DNA of 64,000 nucleotides from Cohnella sp. CFH 77786 (GCF_019400745.1 NZ_WJIB01000007.1:20627-84626), one strand, 5' to 3'; shown: positions 33,544 to 51,686, counted from the stretch's first letter. Made by a program: numbers and translations. The notes: a model not told the origin generated them from the sequence alone.

Positions 33544-35001
33544 TATATGAAGAAAACGTCCGTACGCCTCCGTCCAAACCTCCGCCGCTTCCGGCTCGTA
33601 GTCCTTCACCGGGAACGACTCCCGGATGACCCGCCTGGCTTCGGCCATATCCCGGAAGTGTCCGCCCGCGATCCATTGCACCGCCAGATTGCCGATGGCG
33701 CTTCCCTCCGCGGGTCCGGCCCACACCGGCTTCCCGATAGCGTTCGACGTCCACCTGCAGAGAAGCTCGTTATGGATGCCGCCGCCCACCATATGCAGGC
33801 CGCCGAACGTGCGGCCGGACAGGGACTCGGTCAGTTCGAGCACATACCGATATTTTAAGGCAAGACTCTCCAAAATGCACCGTACGATTTCTCCCGGCTC
33901 CTCCGGCGGACGTTGGCCGGTCTGCGCACAGTATTGCCGGATCCTCGCCGGCATGTCTCCCGGATGCAGGAACAGGGGGGCGTCCGGTTCGATGAACGCT
34001 GCCAGCGGCTTCGCTTCACCGGCCAACCGGACCAGTTCGGGGAACGAGTAGTCGGCTCCTTGGCGCGCCCACTCCCGGCGGCTTTCCTGCAAAATCCACA
34101 AGCCCATGATATTCTTCAGCAGCCGGTACGTCCCCGAGACGCCGCCCTCGTTCGTGAAGTTGAGGCGCCGGGCCCGTTCGTCGATGACCGGCCGGTCGAT
34201 TTCGGTCCCCAGCAGGGACCACGTGCCGCAGCTCAGATACGCAAAATCGCGGTCCAGCGCCGGAACGGCCGCGACGGCGGAACCCGTGTCATGCTCCGCG
34301 ACCGCGATCACCGGAATCGCCCCCAGATCCAACTCTTCCCGAACCGAAGCCCGGAGTACGCCTGCCGGACTGCCCGGCTGCAGCACCTGGGCGAACCACG
34401 AGGCGGGCAGCCCCAGCCTGCCGAGCAATTCGCCGTCCCAACCGCCGGTCAGCGGGTTGTACAGCTGCGTCGTCGTGGCGTTCGAGAATTCGCTCCATTT
34501 CTCCCCGGTCAGGAAATAGCGAAGCAGATCGGGAATCATCAGGAAATGCCGGGCTTGCTCCAGCAAGGGGGATCCGGCTTTCTTCAAAGCATAGAGCTGA
34601 AAAATGCTGTTGAACGGCAAAAACTGAATGCCGGTACGCGCAAACAGCGTTTCCGCCGGAATCTCCGCGAACAACTTCTCCATCATGCCGTCGGTGTGGC
34701 GGTCGCGGTAATGGAACGGATTGCCGAGCAGCCCTCCGTCCGGACCGACGAAGCCGAAATCCACCGCCCAGGAATCGATCCCCAGGCTGTCCGGCACGAT
34801 GCCGAGATGCTTCGTTTTCAGCAGGCCCTGCTTGAGCTCGTGATACAGACGGAGGATGTCCCAGTGCAGGCGGTCGCCCACCTGCACCGGATCGTTCGGA
34901 AACCGGTGGACTTCCTCCGTCTCGATTCGCCGGTCCGTCAACCGGCCGAGAAGCGCCCGTCCGCTGCTCGCGCCGAGGTCAAATGCGAGAGTATACGACA
35001 A
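33505..35001 (-). CDS. rhaB: Rhamnulokinase
   Basis: RhaB phosphorylates L-rhamnulose to L-rhamnulose-1-phosphate. The 498-residue FGGY-family protein has LAFDLGASSGRALLGRLTDR, LGIDSWAVDFGFVGPDGGLL, GIQFLPFNSIFQLYALKK, VAEHDTGSAVAAVPALDRDF, YLSCGTWSLLGTEIDRPVID and GGGIHNELLCRWTSNAIGKP followed by AEGSAIGNLAVQWIAGG. The start is a TTG at 35001 behind AAGGGTGAT. The C-terminal end (LSGPQKRNRN) is encoded by a dispersed repeat and is probably not native. It follows rhaA by 28 bp. Confidence 0.95.
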   Translation of the reverse strand: MSYTLAFDLGASSGRALLGRLTDRRIETEEVHRFPNDPVQVGDRLHWDILRLYHELKQGLLKTKHLGIVPDSLGIDSWAVDFGFVGPDGGLLGNPFHYRDRHTDGMMEKLFAEIPAETLFARTGIQFLPFNSIFQLYALKKAGSPLLEQARHFLMIPDLLRYFLTGEKWSEFSNATTTQLYNPLTGGWDGELLGRLGLPASWFAQVLQPGSPAGVLRASVREELDLGAIPVIAVAEHDTGSAVAAVPALDRDFAYLSCGTWSLLGTEIDRPVIDERARRLNFTNEGGVSGTYRLLKNIMGLWILQESRREWARQGADYSFPELVRLAGEAKPLAAFIEPDAPLFLHPGDMPARIRQYCAQTGQRPPEEPGEIVRCILESLALKYRYVLELTESLSGRTFGGLHMVGGGIHNELLCRWTSNAIGKPVWAGPAEGSAIGNLAVQWIAGGHFRDMAEARRVIRESFPVKDYEPEAAEVWTEAYGRFLHITELSGPQKRNRN

Positions 35002-35029
35002 TGCCCATCACCCTTCGAAACGAGATCGA

Positions 35030-36292
35030 TCAACCTCGCTGCAGCAAAACTTCCTTCTCGTATTGTTTCACTTCCGCGATCCACGTCTCCCGCACCGGCA
35101 CGCCTTTTTTCGCGCAATAATAGTCCCAGACCGCCCCGAACGGATACGACTTGAACTCTTCCGTCAGCGCAAGACGCGTGGTGTAGTCGCCCCCCAGCTC
35201 CGCCTTCTTCAAAGCTTCCACCGGTTCGAGCATCGCGCGGAGCAGCGCCTTGATCGTGTTGCGCGTCCCGATGACCCACGCCGCGACCCGGTTGATGCTG
35301 GCGTCGAAGAAGTCGAGGCCGATATGCGTGATGCCGAGCAGATCGTGGCGCACGAGTTCGCGGCCGATGTCCAGCAACTCGTCGTCCAGGATGACGACGT
35401 GGTCGCTGTCCCAGCGCATCGGACGGCTCACGTGCAGCAGAATGCCGCTGGCGAACAACGCAAGGGAGGACAGCTTGTTCGAAATGACTTCCGTCGGATG
35501 GAAATGGCCGGCATCCAAGCAGATCAGTTTGTCGTTGCGAAGACCGTAGCCCATATAGAACTCGTGGGAACCGACGACGTAAGCTTCCGAACCGAGGCCG
35601 AACAGCTTGCTCTCCACGGCGTCGAGGTTGTGCTTCGGGTTCAGCGGTTCCGCGAACACCTCGTCGAGCGATGCCTTGAGGCGCTGACGGGGTCCCATGC
35701 GGTCCACGGGAATGTCCTTGAAGCCGTCCGGAACCCACACGTTCGTCACGCAAGTTTGGCCGAGTTGTTCGCCGAAATAAGCGCCGATCTTCCGTGAAAC
35801 CCGGCAATGGTCGATCCAGAACCGGCGGATTTCCGGATCCGGATGACTCAGCGTGAAGCCGTCCTTCGACTTCTCGTGTGAGAAGCAGGTCGGATTGAAG
35901 TCGAGGCCCAGCCCCTGCTCCTTCGCCCAATCGACCCATTTTCGAAAATGTTTCGGCTCCAGCCGGTCGAGTTCGACTTTCTCGTCGGTGTCGGCATAGA
36001 TCGCGTGGAGATTGACTTTGTGTTTGCCGGGAATGAGCGAGAACGCCTTCTCCAGGTCGGTCCGAAGCTCTTCCGGCGTGCGGGCGGCTCCGGGGTAGGA
36101 GCCGGTTACGGAAATGCCCCCGGTCAGCTCCTGGTCGCGGTTCAGGAACCCTCGCACGTCGTCCCCCTGCCAGCAATGCACGGAAATCTTGATCTGCTCG
36201 AGCCTGCTCAGAGCCTGATCGACGTCGATTCCGTGCGCGCCGTACAGCTTCTTGGCCTCTTCATAATTCCTTTCGATATCGGACAGCGGCAT
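35030..36292 (-). CDS. rhaA: L-rhamnose isomerase
   Basis: RhaA converts L-rhamnose to L-rhamnulose. The 420-residue protein has the signatures [94 protein letters not shown] and [20 protein letters not shown] followed by [20 protein letters not shown], including metal-binding Glu/Asp/His residues. AAAGGATG precedes the ATG. It sits 42 bp after rhaEW. Confidence 0.97.
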   Translation of the reverse strand: MPLSDIERNYEEAKKLYGAHGIDVDQALSRLEQIKISVHCWQGDDVRGFLNRDQELTGGISVTGSYPGAARTPEELRTDLEKAFSLIPGKHKVNLHAIYADTDEKVELDRLEPKHFRKWVDWAKEQGLGLDFNPTCFSHEKSKDGFTLSHPDPEIRRFWIDHCRVSRKIGAYFGEQLGQTCVTNVWVPDGFKDIPVDRMGPRQRLKASLDEVFAEPLNPKHNLDAVESKLFGLGSEAYVVGSHEFYMGYGLRNDKLICLDAGHFHPTEVISNKLSSLALFASGILLHVSRPMRWDSDHVVILDDELLDIGRELVRHDLLGITHIGLDFFDASINRVAAWVIGTRNTIKALLRAMLEPVEALKKAELGGDYTTRLALTEEFKSYPFGAVWDYYCAKKGVPVRETWIAEVKQYEKEVLLQRG

Positions 36293-36334
36293 GGGTCAGC
36301 ATCCTTTCTCCCCGTTAAGGGGCGAATGTACGAA

Positions 36335-38404
<2,070 letters not shown>

Positions 38405-38447
38405 GCAAATACCTCCGGATACTTTTGTTTTTCTGTCTTTGTAAGCA

Positions 38448-38453
38448 GTATAA
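38448..38453 (-). promoter_or_regulatory. Extended -10 promoter element of the rhamnose operon
   Basis: TATACT with upstream TG (TGTTATACT on the minus strand) lies 43 bp before the rhaEW start. Flanking GTTTTTG and AAAAAC arms (about 38464-38496) could form a regulator site for the DeoR protein. Confidence 0.5.
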
Positions 38454-38604
38454 CATGCCCGTTTGTTTTTGAATATGAGGGTAAACGGATAAAAACAAAA
38501 AAAGTTGTGGATTCGTGACCGATCCCCGGGCCGTTCAAGGAGAGACTCGTCCGAGGTAAAGCTTGTCGCACAGGTTAAACGTGCGGAGGATATAGGTACC
38601 TGGG

Positions 38605-39315
38605 ATAGCTGCGTTAAGCTCGCCGTGCGAGCTTAACGTGACGGAGATGGGATTGGGAGGCAGCGTCAAGTTCGCCATGCGAAGTAAACGTGACGGGGAC
38701 GCGGGTAGCTTCGTGAAGCTCGCTGTGCGAGCTTAAAGTGCCGGGGACGCGATTGGGTAGCTGAGTTAAGCTCGCCGTGCGAACTTAACGTGCTGGGGAC
38801 GCGATTGGGTAGCTGAGTTAAGCTCGCCGTGCGAACTTAACATACCGGAGATGGGATTAGGCGGCAGCGTCAAGCTTGCCATGCAAGCTTAACGTGCCGG
38901 AGGTGGGATTAGGCGGCAGCGTTAAGCTTGCCTTGCCAGCTTAACGTGCCGGAGGTGGGATTAGGCGGCAGCGTTAAGCTCGCCGTGCGAACTTAACGTG
39001 CTGGGGACGCGATTGGGTAGCTGCGTTAAGCTCGCCGTGCGAGCTTAACGTGCCGGAGACGCGATTGGGTAGCTGCGTTAAGCTTGCCATGCGAGCTTAA
39101 CGTACCGGGGACGCGGGTAGCTTCGTTAAGCTCGCCGTGCGAACTTAACGTACCGGAGATGGGATTGGGTAGCTGCGTTAAGCTTGCCATGCGAGCTTAA
39201 CGTACCGGGGACGCGATTGGGAAGCTGCGTTATGCTCGCCGTGCGAGCTTAACGTGTCGGAGATGGGACTGGGCGGCAGCGTTATGCTCGCCGTGCGAAC
39301 TTAACGTGCCGGGTC
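38605..39315. repeat. Tandem array of about 14 hairpin-forming units (46-52 bp)
   Basis: Each unit has a near-palindrome of the form GTTAAGCTCGC-CGT-GCGAGCTTAAC, for example at 38613-38637 and 39025-39049. It is followed by either GTGCCGGAGRTGGGATTAGG or GTGCYGGGGACGCGATTGGG. Standard spacing is 52 bp; units with a shortened linker are about 46 bp. One copy (38869-38893) has AAGCTTGC-CAT-GCAAGCTT, i.e. changes on both arms that keep pairing. There is no ORF; the array fills the roughly 1-kb gap between rhaEW and the SDR gene. Confidence 0.92.
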
Positions 39316-39426
39316 AGATGTGGATGGTAGCATTTTGCCTGCCACGCAGGTCTGACTTGCGGACACGGAAGTGCGATGAGGAGAAAAAGAAAGGCCGGCT
39401 ATCGATCGAGTGTCGTCAAACCATGT

Positions 39427-40326
39427 TCACGACACCGTCGACATGCCTCCATTAACATGAAGCACATGACCGGTCACGTAAGAGGAGTCGTCGGAAGCCA
39501 GATAGACGTACGTCGGCGCCAGTTCGAACGGCTGAGCGGCACGCTTCATGGGCGCTTGTACGCCGAACTTCTTGACCACCTCGGCCGGAAAGGCCGAGAC
39601 GATCAGCGGCGTCCATACCGGACCCGGTGCAACCGCGTTCACGCGGATGCCGGAATCGATCAGCTGCCGTGCCAAAGAACGGGTAAAAGCAACGATCGCG
39701 CCTTTGGTGGCGGCGTAATCGATTTGATTCGGTTCTCCCTCGTATGCCGTCGCGGAAGCGGTGCTGATGATGGAGCTTCCCCGGCGGAGATGCGGAAGCG
39801 CCGCCTTGGTCAAGAAAAAAAGAGGATAGATGTTCGTGCGAAACGTATTGTCCAACTGGTCCTCGGATATGTTTAAGATGCTCTTCTTCGGATACGACAC
39901 GGCTTGGTTCATGACGAGAACGTCGATTCGCCCGAACGTATCCATCGTTTTGCGTACCGTTTCCGCAGCGGAAGCTTCCGCCCGCAAATCGGACGGGATC
40001 GGCAGACAGCGGCGCCCATATGCGGATACGCGCCGCACGGTTTCGGCTGCATCCTCGTGTTCGTCGAGGTAGCCGATGGCCACGTCCGCGCCTTCCTTGG
40101 CATAAGCGATCGCGACGGCGCGTCCGATCCCGCTGTCTCCGCCCGTGATCACCGCCACTTTGCCTTGCAGCTTCCCGCTTCCCCTGTATTGCGGGTTGTC
40201 CGAAATCGGCGGAGGCACCATCGCATATTCGAAGGCCGGCTGCCGATCCTGATGCTGAGGAGGAAAGGATACCGGCTCGGTCTCGCATTTCGTCTCGGAA
40301 CCATAATAGGGGTACTGAGGGATCAT
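39427..40326 (-). CDS. Short-chain dehydrogenase/reductase, general-stress (YdaD) type
   Basis: The 299-residue SDR has an N-terminal extension typical of the stress-protein-39 group (QYPYYGSETKCETEPVSFPP), NAD(P)-binding GGDSGIGRAVAIAYAKEGAD, NQAVSYPKKSILNISEDQLD, catalytic Ser and YAATKGAIVAFTRSLARQLI, and C-terminal YVTGHVLHVNGGMSTVS. The substrate is unknown. The RBS is GGGAGGATAAAGC. It follows another SDR gene by 64 bp on the same strand. Confidence 0.9.
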   Translation of the reverse strand: MIPQYPYYGSETKCETEPVSFPPQHQDRQPAFEYAMVPPPISDNPQYRGSGKLQGKVAVITGGDSGIGRAVAIAYAKEGADVAIGYLDEHEDAAETVRRVSAYGRRCLPIPSDLRAEASAAETVRKTMDTFGRIDVLVMNQAVSYPKKSILNISEDQLDNTFRTNIYPLFFLTKAALPHLRRGSSIISTASATAYEGEPNQIDYAATKGAIVAFTRSLARQLIDSGIRVNAVAPGPVWTPLIVSAFPAEVVKKFGVQAPMKRAAQPFELAPTYVYLASDDSSYVTGHVLHVNGGMSTVS

Positions 40327-40390
40327 GCTTTATCCTCCCGTCGGCTGATCAACAGCAGGATATTCACCCGTTTGAAGAACGGTTCGGCGT

Positions 40391-41233
40391 TCAAACAACA
40401 AACGGAGGGATCAGCCTCCCGTCGACATCCGTGAACCCGTATTCCCGCGCGAGTTCCCCGGCCTGCAGCACTTGCCCGTTCCGGCGCCGCACATCGCGGT
40501 CTCCTGCCAAAGCGGCAACCGCACGTCCGACGTAATGCGGGGACTCCGTGCGCCCCAAAGCTTCGACTTCCCGCCAATGATCTTCGTCCGTCTGGAAGAC
40601 CCGAAGCACCAGTTCCGTCCGCATCCATCCGGGGGAAACCCCGACCGCCGTGATTCCGGTACCGGCAAGATCCTGCGCCAATCCGAACACCATCCGGTTA
40701 ATCGCGTTCTTCGCAAGATCGTAATAGAAGGTTCCCAGATACTTATCCTGATCCCGGAAGGTGGTGTGTACGATCAAGCCGGTACCCTTCTCCAACATCA
40801 GCGGAATCGCATAACGGTTCGTCGCGATTTGCGCGCGCACTCCTCGCTGAAACATCGCTTCCCACAGCTGCAAGGGAGATTCCCAGAAGGGTTTGGGCTG
40901 CATATTGGTTTCGAATTCGTGCAGTCCCCAAACGTTGTTCACCAGAATGTCGAGACCTCCTTGCTCCTGCCGGATCTTCCCGATGAGCGCCTCCGTCTCC
41001 TCGTCGCGCGTGTGGTCGCAGCGGCATGCGATAGCCGATCCGCCGGCCAAGCGGATCTCCTCGGCGGTTTCATCTATGCTTCCCGGAAAATCGCAGGTCG
41101 TCGCGCCGCGCAAACTTCTTCCCGAGATATAGACGGTTGCTCCGGCTTTCCCAAGCTCCAAGGCAATGCCCCGGCCTGCCCCCCTGCTTCCGCCCGTCAC
41201 GAGGGCGACTTTGCCTTCCAGCATCTTGCTCAT
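40391..41233 (-). CDS. Short-chain dehydrogenase/reductase
   Basis: The 280-residue SDR begins MSKMLEGKVALVTGGSRGAG and contains ATVYISGRSLRGATTCDFPG, IACRCDHTRDEETEALIGKI, ILVNNVWGLHEFE, YYDLAKNAINRMVFGLAQDL (active-site Tyr-x3-Lys) and AVGVSPGWMRTELVL. Its closest recognised type is the DHRS1-like SDR group. The ATG at 41233 has GGAGATGGAGGAAAG upstream. Substrate unknown; probably in an operon with the SDR downstream. Confidence 0.88.
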   Translation of the reverse strand: MSKMLEGKVALVTGGSRGAGRGIALELGKAGATVYISGRSLRGATTCDFPGSIDETAEEIRLAGGSAIACRCDHTRDEETEALIGKIRQEQGGLDILVNNVWGLHEFETNMQPKPFWESPLQLWEAMFQRGVRAQIATNRYAIPLMLEKGTGLIVHTTFRDQDKYLGTFYYDLAKNAINRMVFGLAQDLAGTGITAVGVSPGWMRTELVLRVFQTDEDHWREVEALGRTESPHYVGRAVAALAGDRDVRRRNGQVLQAGELAREYGFTDVDGRLIPPFVV

Positions 41234-41492
41234 CTTTCCTCCATCTCCTTCTTCAAGCAATCTCTCTTGATCTTACTCGCAGCAATATGTCAGGGACTGT
41301 CATATTCATTTCGCAACGAACCTTGGAGTCGCTATTGATCTCTTGTCCGGGCAGGATCGTCTCCTCCCGATTATCCGCACTCGACCATGGGTGCAAGTCA
41401 CTCCGAAGACGCCAAACACATATGTTGTAATGCCTGGATTCATGTCTGCCTGCCCCTTCCTTGTAAATATGCCTTTGCAAAGGGTGAGCGTA

Positions 41493-43046
41493 TTGCCTTA
41501 CAGTTCCGCATCGGGTAAAGCCTGGAGCAACCGGCTCATTCGCCGCATCATGGCTAATTGCCGCCACCGGTCAATTCTCGACGTAGGCGCAGGGGCCGGA
41601 TTCTATTCCGACGACCTTCGCCCCCGGCTTCCCGGCGTTCGGTTTGTAGCGGTTGAAATTTGGAAGGACTATATCCTTGAATTCAATCTGGATCGGAAAT
41701 ACGACCGGGTTCTCAATCTCGATATCCGGGAATGGTCTCCCGATGAAGCATTTGGAATCACCATCTGCGGTGATGTATTAGAGCACATGAGCAAGAACGA
41801 TGCCATCGCGACCTATAAGAAACTGCTGAACAGCAGCGAATTCATTGTCTTAAGCATTCCGGTCGTTCCGTATCCGCAGGGAGAATACCGCGGCAATCCT
41901 TATGAACGGCACATCAAGGATGACTGGAGCCATCGCGAGGTTATGGAGTCTTTCCCCAACATCGCCATTTGCAGGGTTGAGAACGAACTGGGCGTTTACA
42001 TCGGATGGAACCCCGATCTGCATACCGCCGCGGAGATTGCGGAAGCCAACCGTCCGATCATCGGAATCTATGGCATCTACAAGAATGAAGAGAAGTTTAT
42101 CGAGCGCTTCTTGGATTCCACGAAGCAGGCGGACGAAATCGTCTTATGCGATACCGGCTCAACCGACGAAACCAACGAACGGATTCAACGGTTCACGGAG
42201 AAACATCCCGAAGCACCGGTGAAGACATTCTCCATACACGTATCCCCCTGGCGATTTGATGATGCCCGGAATGCTGCTTTGTCTCTGGTGGGTTCAGACA
42301 TTGATGTTTGCATCTCTATGGATATCGACGAATATCTCATGGAAGATTGGAAGGCTTATTTGATCCGCCATTGGGAATACGGCATTACCCGATATCATCA
42401 TCGGTTTAAAACATTCTGGTCTCCCGAACATCATACCGAACATTTGCATAATCGCATTCATAGCAGGACGGGATATACATGGAAGTTGCCCATTCACGAA
42501 ATTTTGGAAAGCCATGCGGAAGAGAAAGTCAAGTTCCTGGATGATTTCTACATGTTTCAGGAGCCGGATCAGCAGAAATCCAGAAGCTACTATCTCCCCT
42601 TATTGCTGCAGTCTGTTCGTGAGCGCAAGGATATTTGGAAATCTTGGAGCTTTCTAGCGATAGAATATCTCGCGCGCGGAGAATGGAATGAAGCCCGGCA
42701 AGCCATAGAAACCGCGCTCGCGATTGCCGACAGCGATAAAGCCTACTTGTATTTGCAGCTGCACGAGGTTTACAGGAATCAAAGGAACTCCTCCATGGCT
42801 CTATTATGCCTCAACAACGCGATTCTTCACCTGCCGGACCGGAGAGAACCTTATGTGAAGAAAGCCTTGTATTTAAATGAGTTGGAAAGAAACGGGGAAG
42901 CCTTATTCGCATTAAACGAAGCCGAACGGTTGACGAGCAAAATCATTGACTACCACTTTACTCCGATCGCATGGGACCCGGAATTCTCTCGCTTGAAAAC
43001 CAAAATCGGGGAACTCGCTCGGATGGAAAGCGGGGCCATCTCATGA
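41493..43046 (+). CDS. Fusion of SAM methyltransferase, family 2 glycosyltransferase and TPR region
   Basis: Three parts are visible. Residues 1 to about 165 are a class I methyltransferase (RSILDVGAGAGFYSDDLRPR; ITICGDVLEHMSKNDAIATY). From about 185 there is a GT-A glycosyltransferase (IIGIYGIYKNEEKFIERFLD; DEIVLCDTGSTDETNERIQR; WRFDDARNAALSLVG; DVCISMDIDEYLMEDW with the DxD-like metal site). The last about 130 residues are TPR-like (LAIEYLARGEWNEARQAIET; LLCLNNAILHLPDRREPYVK). A TTG at 41493 is chosen because AAGGGTGA lies 5 bp upstream; an ATG at 41469 lacks an RBS, and the frame is open to 41343. It overlaps the next glycosyltransferase by four bases and faces the collagen-like gene, its likely substrate. 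Confidence 0.8.
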   Translation: MPYSSASGKAWSNRLIRRIMANCRHRSILDVGAGAGFYSDDLRPRLPGVRFVAVEIWKDYILEFNLDRKYDRVLNLDIREWSPDEAFGITICGDVLEHMSKNDAIATYKKLLNSSEFIVLSIPVVPYPQGEYRGNPYERHIKDDWSHREVMESFPNIAICRVENELGVYIGWNPDLHTAAEIAEANRPIIGIYGIYKNEEKFIERFLDSTKQADEIVLCDTGSTDETNERIQRFTEKHPEAPVKTFSIHVSPWRFDDARNAALSLVGSDIDVCISMDIDEYLMEDWKAYLIRHWEYGITRYHHRFKTFWSPEHHTEHLHNRIHSRTGYTWKLPIHEILESHAEEKVKFLDDFYMFQEPDQQKSRSYYLPLLLQSVRERKDIWKSWSFLAIEYLARGEWNEARQAIETALAIADSDKAYLYLQLHEVYRNQRNSSMALLCLNNAILHLPDRREPYVKKALYLNELERNGEALFALNEAERLTSKIIDYHFTPIAWDPEFSRLKTKIGELARMESGAIS

Positions 43047-44134
43047 AGCTGAAAGTAGCGGTTTACGCCATTTCGAAAAATGAAGAGCAATTCGTCGATC
43101 GGTGGATGGATTCCATGAAGGAAGCGGACTTGGTCGTCGTAACCGATACGGGATCCATGGATGGAACCGCAGCGAAGCTGGAATCCCGAGGGGCGGTCGT
43201 CCATCGAATCCATTTGAATCCATGGCGTTTCGATGTGGCCAGGAATATCTCTCTCCAATTTGTCCCCCGGGATATCGACGTCTGCGTGTGTACGGATTTG
43301 GACGAAGTGTTGGAGCCCGGCTGGAGAAAGAAGCTGGAAGCGGCCTGGACCCCGGACATGACCCGGTTAAAGTACATGTACACGTGGAACTTCCTGCCTG
43401 ACGGAAACAGGGGAGTCACTTTCTGGTACGAGAAAATTCACAGAAGGAACGGATTCCGGTGGACGCATCCCGTTCATGAAATTCTCGCCTACTACGGAGA
43501 CGATCCGGACGTATACGGTTGGGAAGCCGGAATCCAATTAAACCATTATCCGGATCCGGCAAAATCCCGTGGTCAATACCTCCCCTTATTGGAGCTGGCG
43601 GTAAAAGAAGATCCCGAGGACGACCGAAATATGCACTACCTGGGACGGGAGTATATGTATTACGGGATGTGGGACAAATGCATCGAGACCTTGAAGAAGC
43701 ACCTTGCCTTGCCGCGCTCGCGATGGAAGGACGAACGATGCGCTTCCATGCGATATATCGCCAGAGCCTGCAAAGCAAAGAACGATATATCCGAAGCGAA
43801 ATGCTGGTTGTATAAAGCCATTGCCGAGGCCCCGAATTTAAGAGAACCATATGCGGAAATGGCTCAATTGGCTTACGAAGCAAGGGATTGGCCCGCGGTT
43901 TATCATATGGTGGAAGAAGCTTTGCGCATTATTGAGCGTCCCCTGTCCTATATAAGCGAATCGTTTGCATGGGATTTTTCGCTTTACGATTTGGGAGCAC
44001 TAAGCTGCTATGAATTGGGGATGTACGAGAAAGCTTATCGGTTTGCGGAACAGGCTGTGAAGATGGCCCCGAATGACCAGCGATTGAGAAGCAACTTGGA
44101 GATCATTTCGGAAAAAATAAAAGCAGGGCTCTAG
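43043..44134 (+). CDS. Family 2 glycosyltransferase with TPR C-terminus
   Basis: The 363-residue protein has a GT-A domain (VAVYAISKNEEQFVDRWMDS; LVVVTDTGSMDGTAAKLESR; WRFDVARNISLQFV; DVCVCTDLDEVLEPGWRKKL; RRNGFRWTHPVHEILAYYGD) and TPR-like repeats (MHYLGREYMYYGMWDKCIET; RYIARACKAKNDISEAKCWL; GALSCYELGMYEKAYRFAEQ). It is a paralogue of the preceding fusion protein without the methyltransferase. The ATG overlaps the upstream stop (ATGA). The GT plus TPR layout resembles SunS-type and other protein-glycosylating enzymes, fitting modification of the adjacent Thr-rich collagen-like protein (inference). Confidence 0.85.
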   Translation: MKLKVAVYAISKNEEQFVDRWMDSMKEADLVVVTDTGSMDGTAAKLESRGAVVHRIHLNPWRFDVARNISLQFVPRDIDVCVCTDLDEVLEPGWRKKLEAAWTPDMTRLKYMYTWNFLPDGNRGVTFWYEKIHRRNGFRWTHPVHEILAYYGDDPDVYGWEAGIQLNHYPDPAKSRGQYLPLLELAVKEDPEDDRNMHYLGREYMYYGMWDKCIETLKKHLALPRSRWKDERCASMRYIARACKAKNDISEAKCWLYKAIAEAPNLREPYAEMAQLAYEARDWPAVYHMVEEALRIIERPLSYISESFAWDFSLYDLGALSCYELGMYEKAYRFAEQAVKMAPNDQRLRSNLEIISEKIKAGL

Positions 44135-44166
44135 GTGCAGCGCGCAGCAAGAGCCCTGTTTCTTTC
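44123..44166 (+). terminator. Terminator of the glycosyltransferase operon
   Basis: GCAGGGCTCT (44123-44132) pairs with AGAGCCCTGT (44150-44159), then TTTCTTTC follows. The left arm includes the first base of the stop codon. Confidence 0.8.
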
Positions 44167-44183
44167 ACAACGGAATGCATCCC

Positions 44184-50312
<6,129 letters not shown>

Positions 50313-50435
50313 TCACCTCCCGAATCATTGTATAAACAATCGGAATAGAACGTTTTAGGCCGTTAACCAAAATCAAGGAATCGATATCGTACTTGGGGAC
50401 CGGCCTAACGATGTCCAGAATTCGTCTCCGAAAAA

Positions 50436-50463
50436 AAATGACCCGCTGATTACGCGGGTCTAA
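50436..50463 (-). terminator. Terminator of the rhamnose transport operon
   Basis: GACCCGC (50440-50446) and GCGGGTC (50454-50460) form the stem, with a run of T on the minus strand, about 45 bp after the rhaS stop. It lies just upstream of the collagen-like gene. Confidence 0.85.
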
Positions 50464-50504
50464 AATCACCTATTCTCGTCAAACGCCGTGTTTTCTTCCG
50501 TAAA

Positions 50505-51617
50505 TCAATACACGGACTTCCACTCCGTGATGTTCGACGCATCGAACTTGAACGGATCGCCGAGCATGATTTGCGTGCCGTCGCCGTCCTGGACGACTAC
50601 TTTCTCGCCCAGCGTGCCGGCCGTGATCTTCTCGCCGACCTTGCCGGTCAGCGTACCTTTGACGAGCCCGTCAGCGACGTAGCCGGACAGATACCCGACA
50701 TCGATCGGATTCCACAAGTACATCCATTGGCAAACGCCGCTTTCGATGTATTCCGCCATCTCGCTCGGCAAGCCGAGGCCTGTCAATTGCACCTTGCCTT
50801 TGAGCCCTTTGTCGGTGAGCACTTTGCCCGCGGCCGCGATCCCGACCGTCGTCGGCGCGATGATGCCTTTGAGGTTCGGGTACGATTTCAGCAGCGCTTC
50901 CGTCTCGGATACGCTCTTGTCGCGGAGGTCGTCGCCGTAAGCGACTTTCACCAGCTTGATTTTGCTGTATTTCGGATCCTCGAGCTCTTTCTTCATCCAC
51001 TCGATCCAAGTGTTCTGGTTCGTCGCCTGGGAGGTCGCGCTGAGGATGGCGATTTCGCCTTCGCCGCCGATCATCTCGGAAACGCCTTGGATCAGCGTGC
51101 GCCCGATCCGCTCGGGATCCGCCTGGTTCACGTGGACAAGGCGGCTCGCCGCGTTAACGGCGGAATCGAGCGACAGCACCTTGATGCCCGCGTTCATCGC
51201 TTTCTCCAGGGCCGGCTGCAGAGCGTCCGGATCGTTGGCGGCGATCGCGATAGAGTCGACCTTCTGGGAAATCAATTCCTCGATCATCTGGATTTGCGCT
51301 TCCGCCGTCGGCTGATCCGGCGCCTTCAGGATGGCTTCCCCTCCTACTTCCTCTATGGCTTTCTTGAAGCCTTCCATCATCTTCTCGCCGTAGGGGTTGC
51401 CCGTGTTTTTGAAAATGATGGCGAACTTCTTCTTCGCGCCCCCGCCGTTCCCGGAAGGCGACTCACTTGAACTTGCGCTCGCGCTCGCGCTGGGCGATTC
51501 GCTTACAGCCGCCTGGCTGGGACTTGCGCCGCCCTCCGAATTGCCGCTTTTGCCGCAGGCGGCGAGCAGCGTCAACATCATAACCGCGATCAGACCGATA
51601 ACCCCATGCTTTTTCTT
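50505..51617 (-). CDS. rhaS: Rhamnose ABC transporter substrate-binding lipoprotein
   Basis: The lipoprotein signal (VKKKHGVIGLIAVMMLTLLA then AC) is followed by a low-complexity Ser/Ala/Pro linker (SESPSASASASSSESPSG) and a type I periplasmic-binding fold (FAIIFKNTGNPYGEKMMEGF; IEELISQKVDSIAIAANDPD; VLSLDSAVNAASRLVHVNQA; IIAPTTVGIAAAGKVLTDKG; PIDVGYLSGYVADGLVKG). This fits RhaS-type rhamnose binding proteins, and the neighbours confirm it. A GTG at 51617 lies 8 bp behind GGGAGG. Last gene of rhaT-rhaP-rhaQ-rhaS. Confidence 0.9.
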   Translation of the reverse strand, partial: KKKHGVIGLIAVMMLTLLAACGKSGNSEGGASPSQAAVSESPSASASASSSESPSGNGGGAKKKFAIIFKNTGNPYGEKMMEGFKKAIEEVGGEAILKAPDQPTAEAQIQMIEELISQKVDSIAIAANDPDALQPALEKAMNAGIKVLSLDSAVNAASRLVHVNQADPERIGRTLIQGVSEMIGGEGEIAILSATSQATNQNTWIEWMKKELEDPKYSKIKLVKVAYGDDLRDKSVSETEALLKSYPNLKGIIAPTTVGIAAAGKVLTDKGLKGKVQLTGLGLPSEMAEYIESGVCQWMYLWNPIDVGYLSGYVADGLVKGTLTGKVGEKITAGTLGEKVVVQDGDGTQIMLGDPFKFDASNITEWKSVY

Positions 51618-51686
51618 CACTTGCTGTTCCTCCCTTGTTCTGTTGGTGGCTATACAAAACGGCCGGAAGACCGTCATGTAACGGAG

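Noticed and set aside
38605..39315. CRISPR or transposon-end array
   Set aside because: The spacing segments are themselves repeats of two types rather than unique spacers, and no transposase is nearby.
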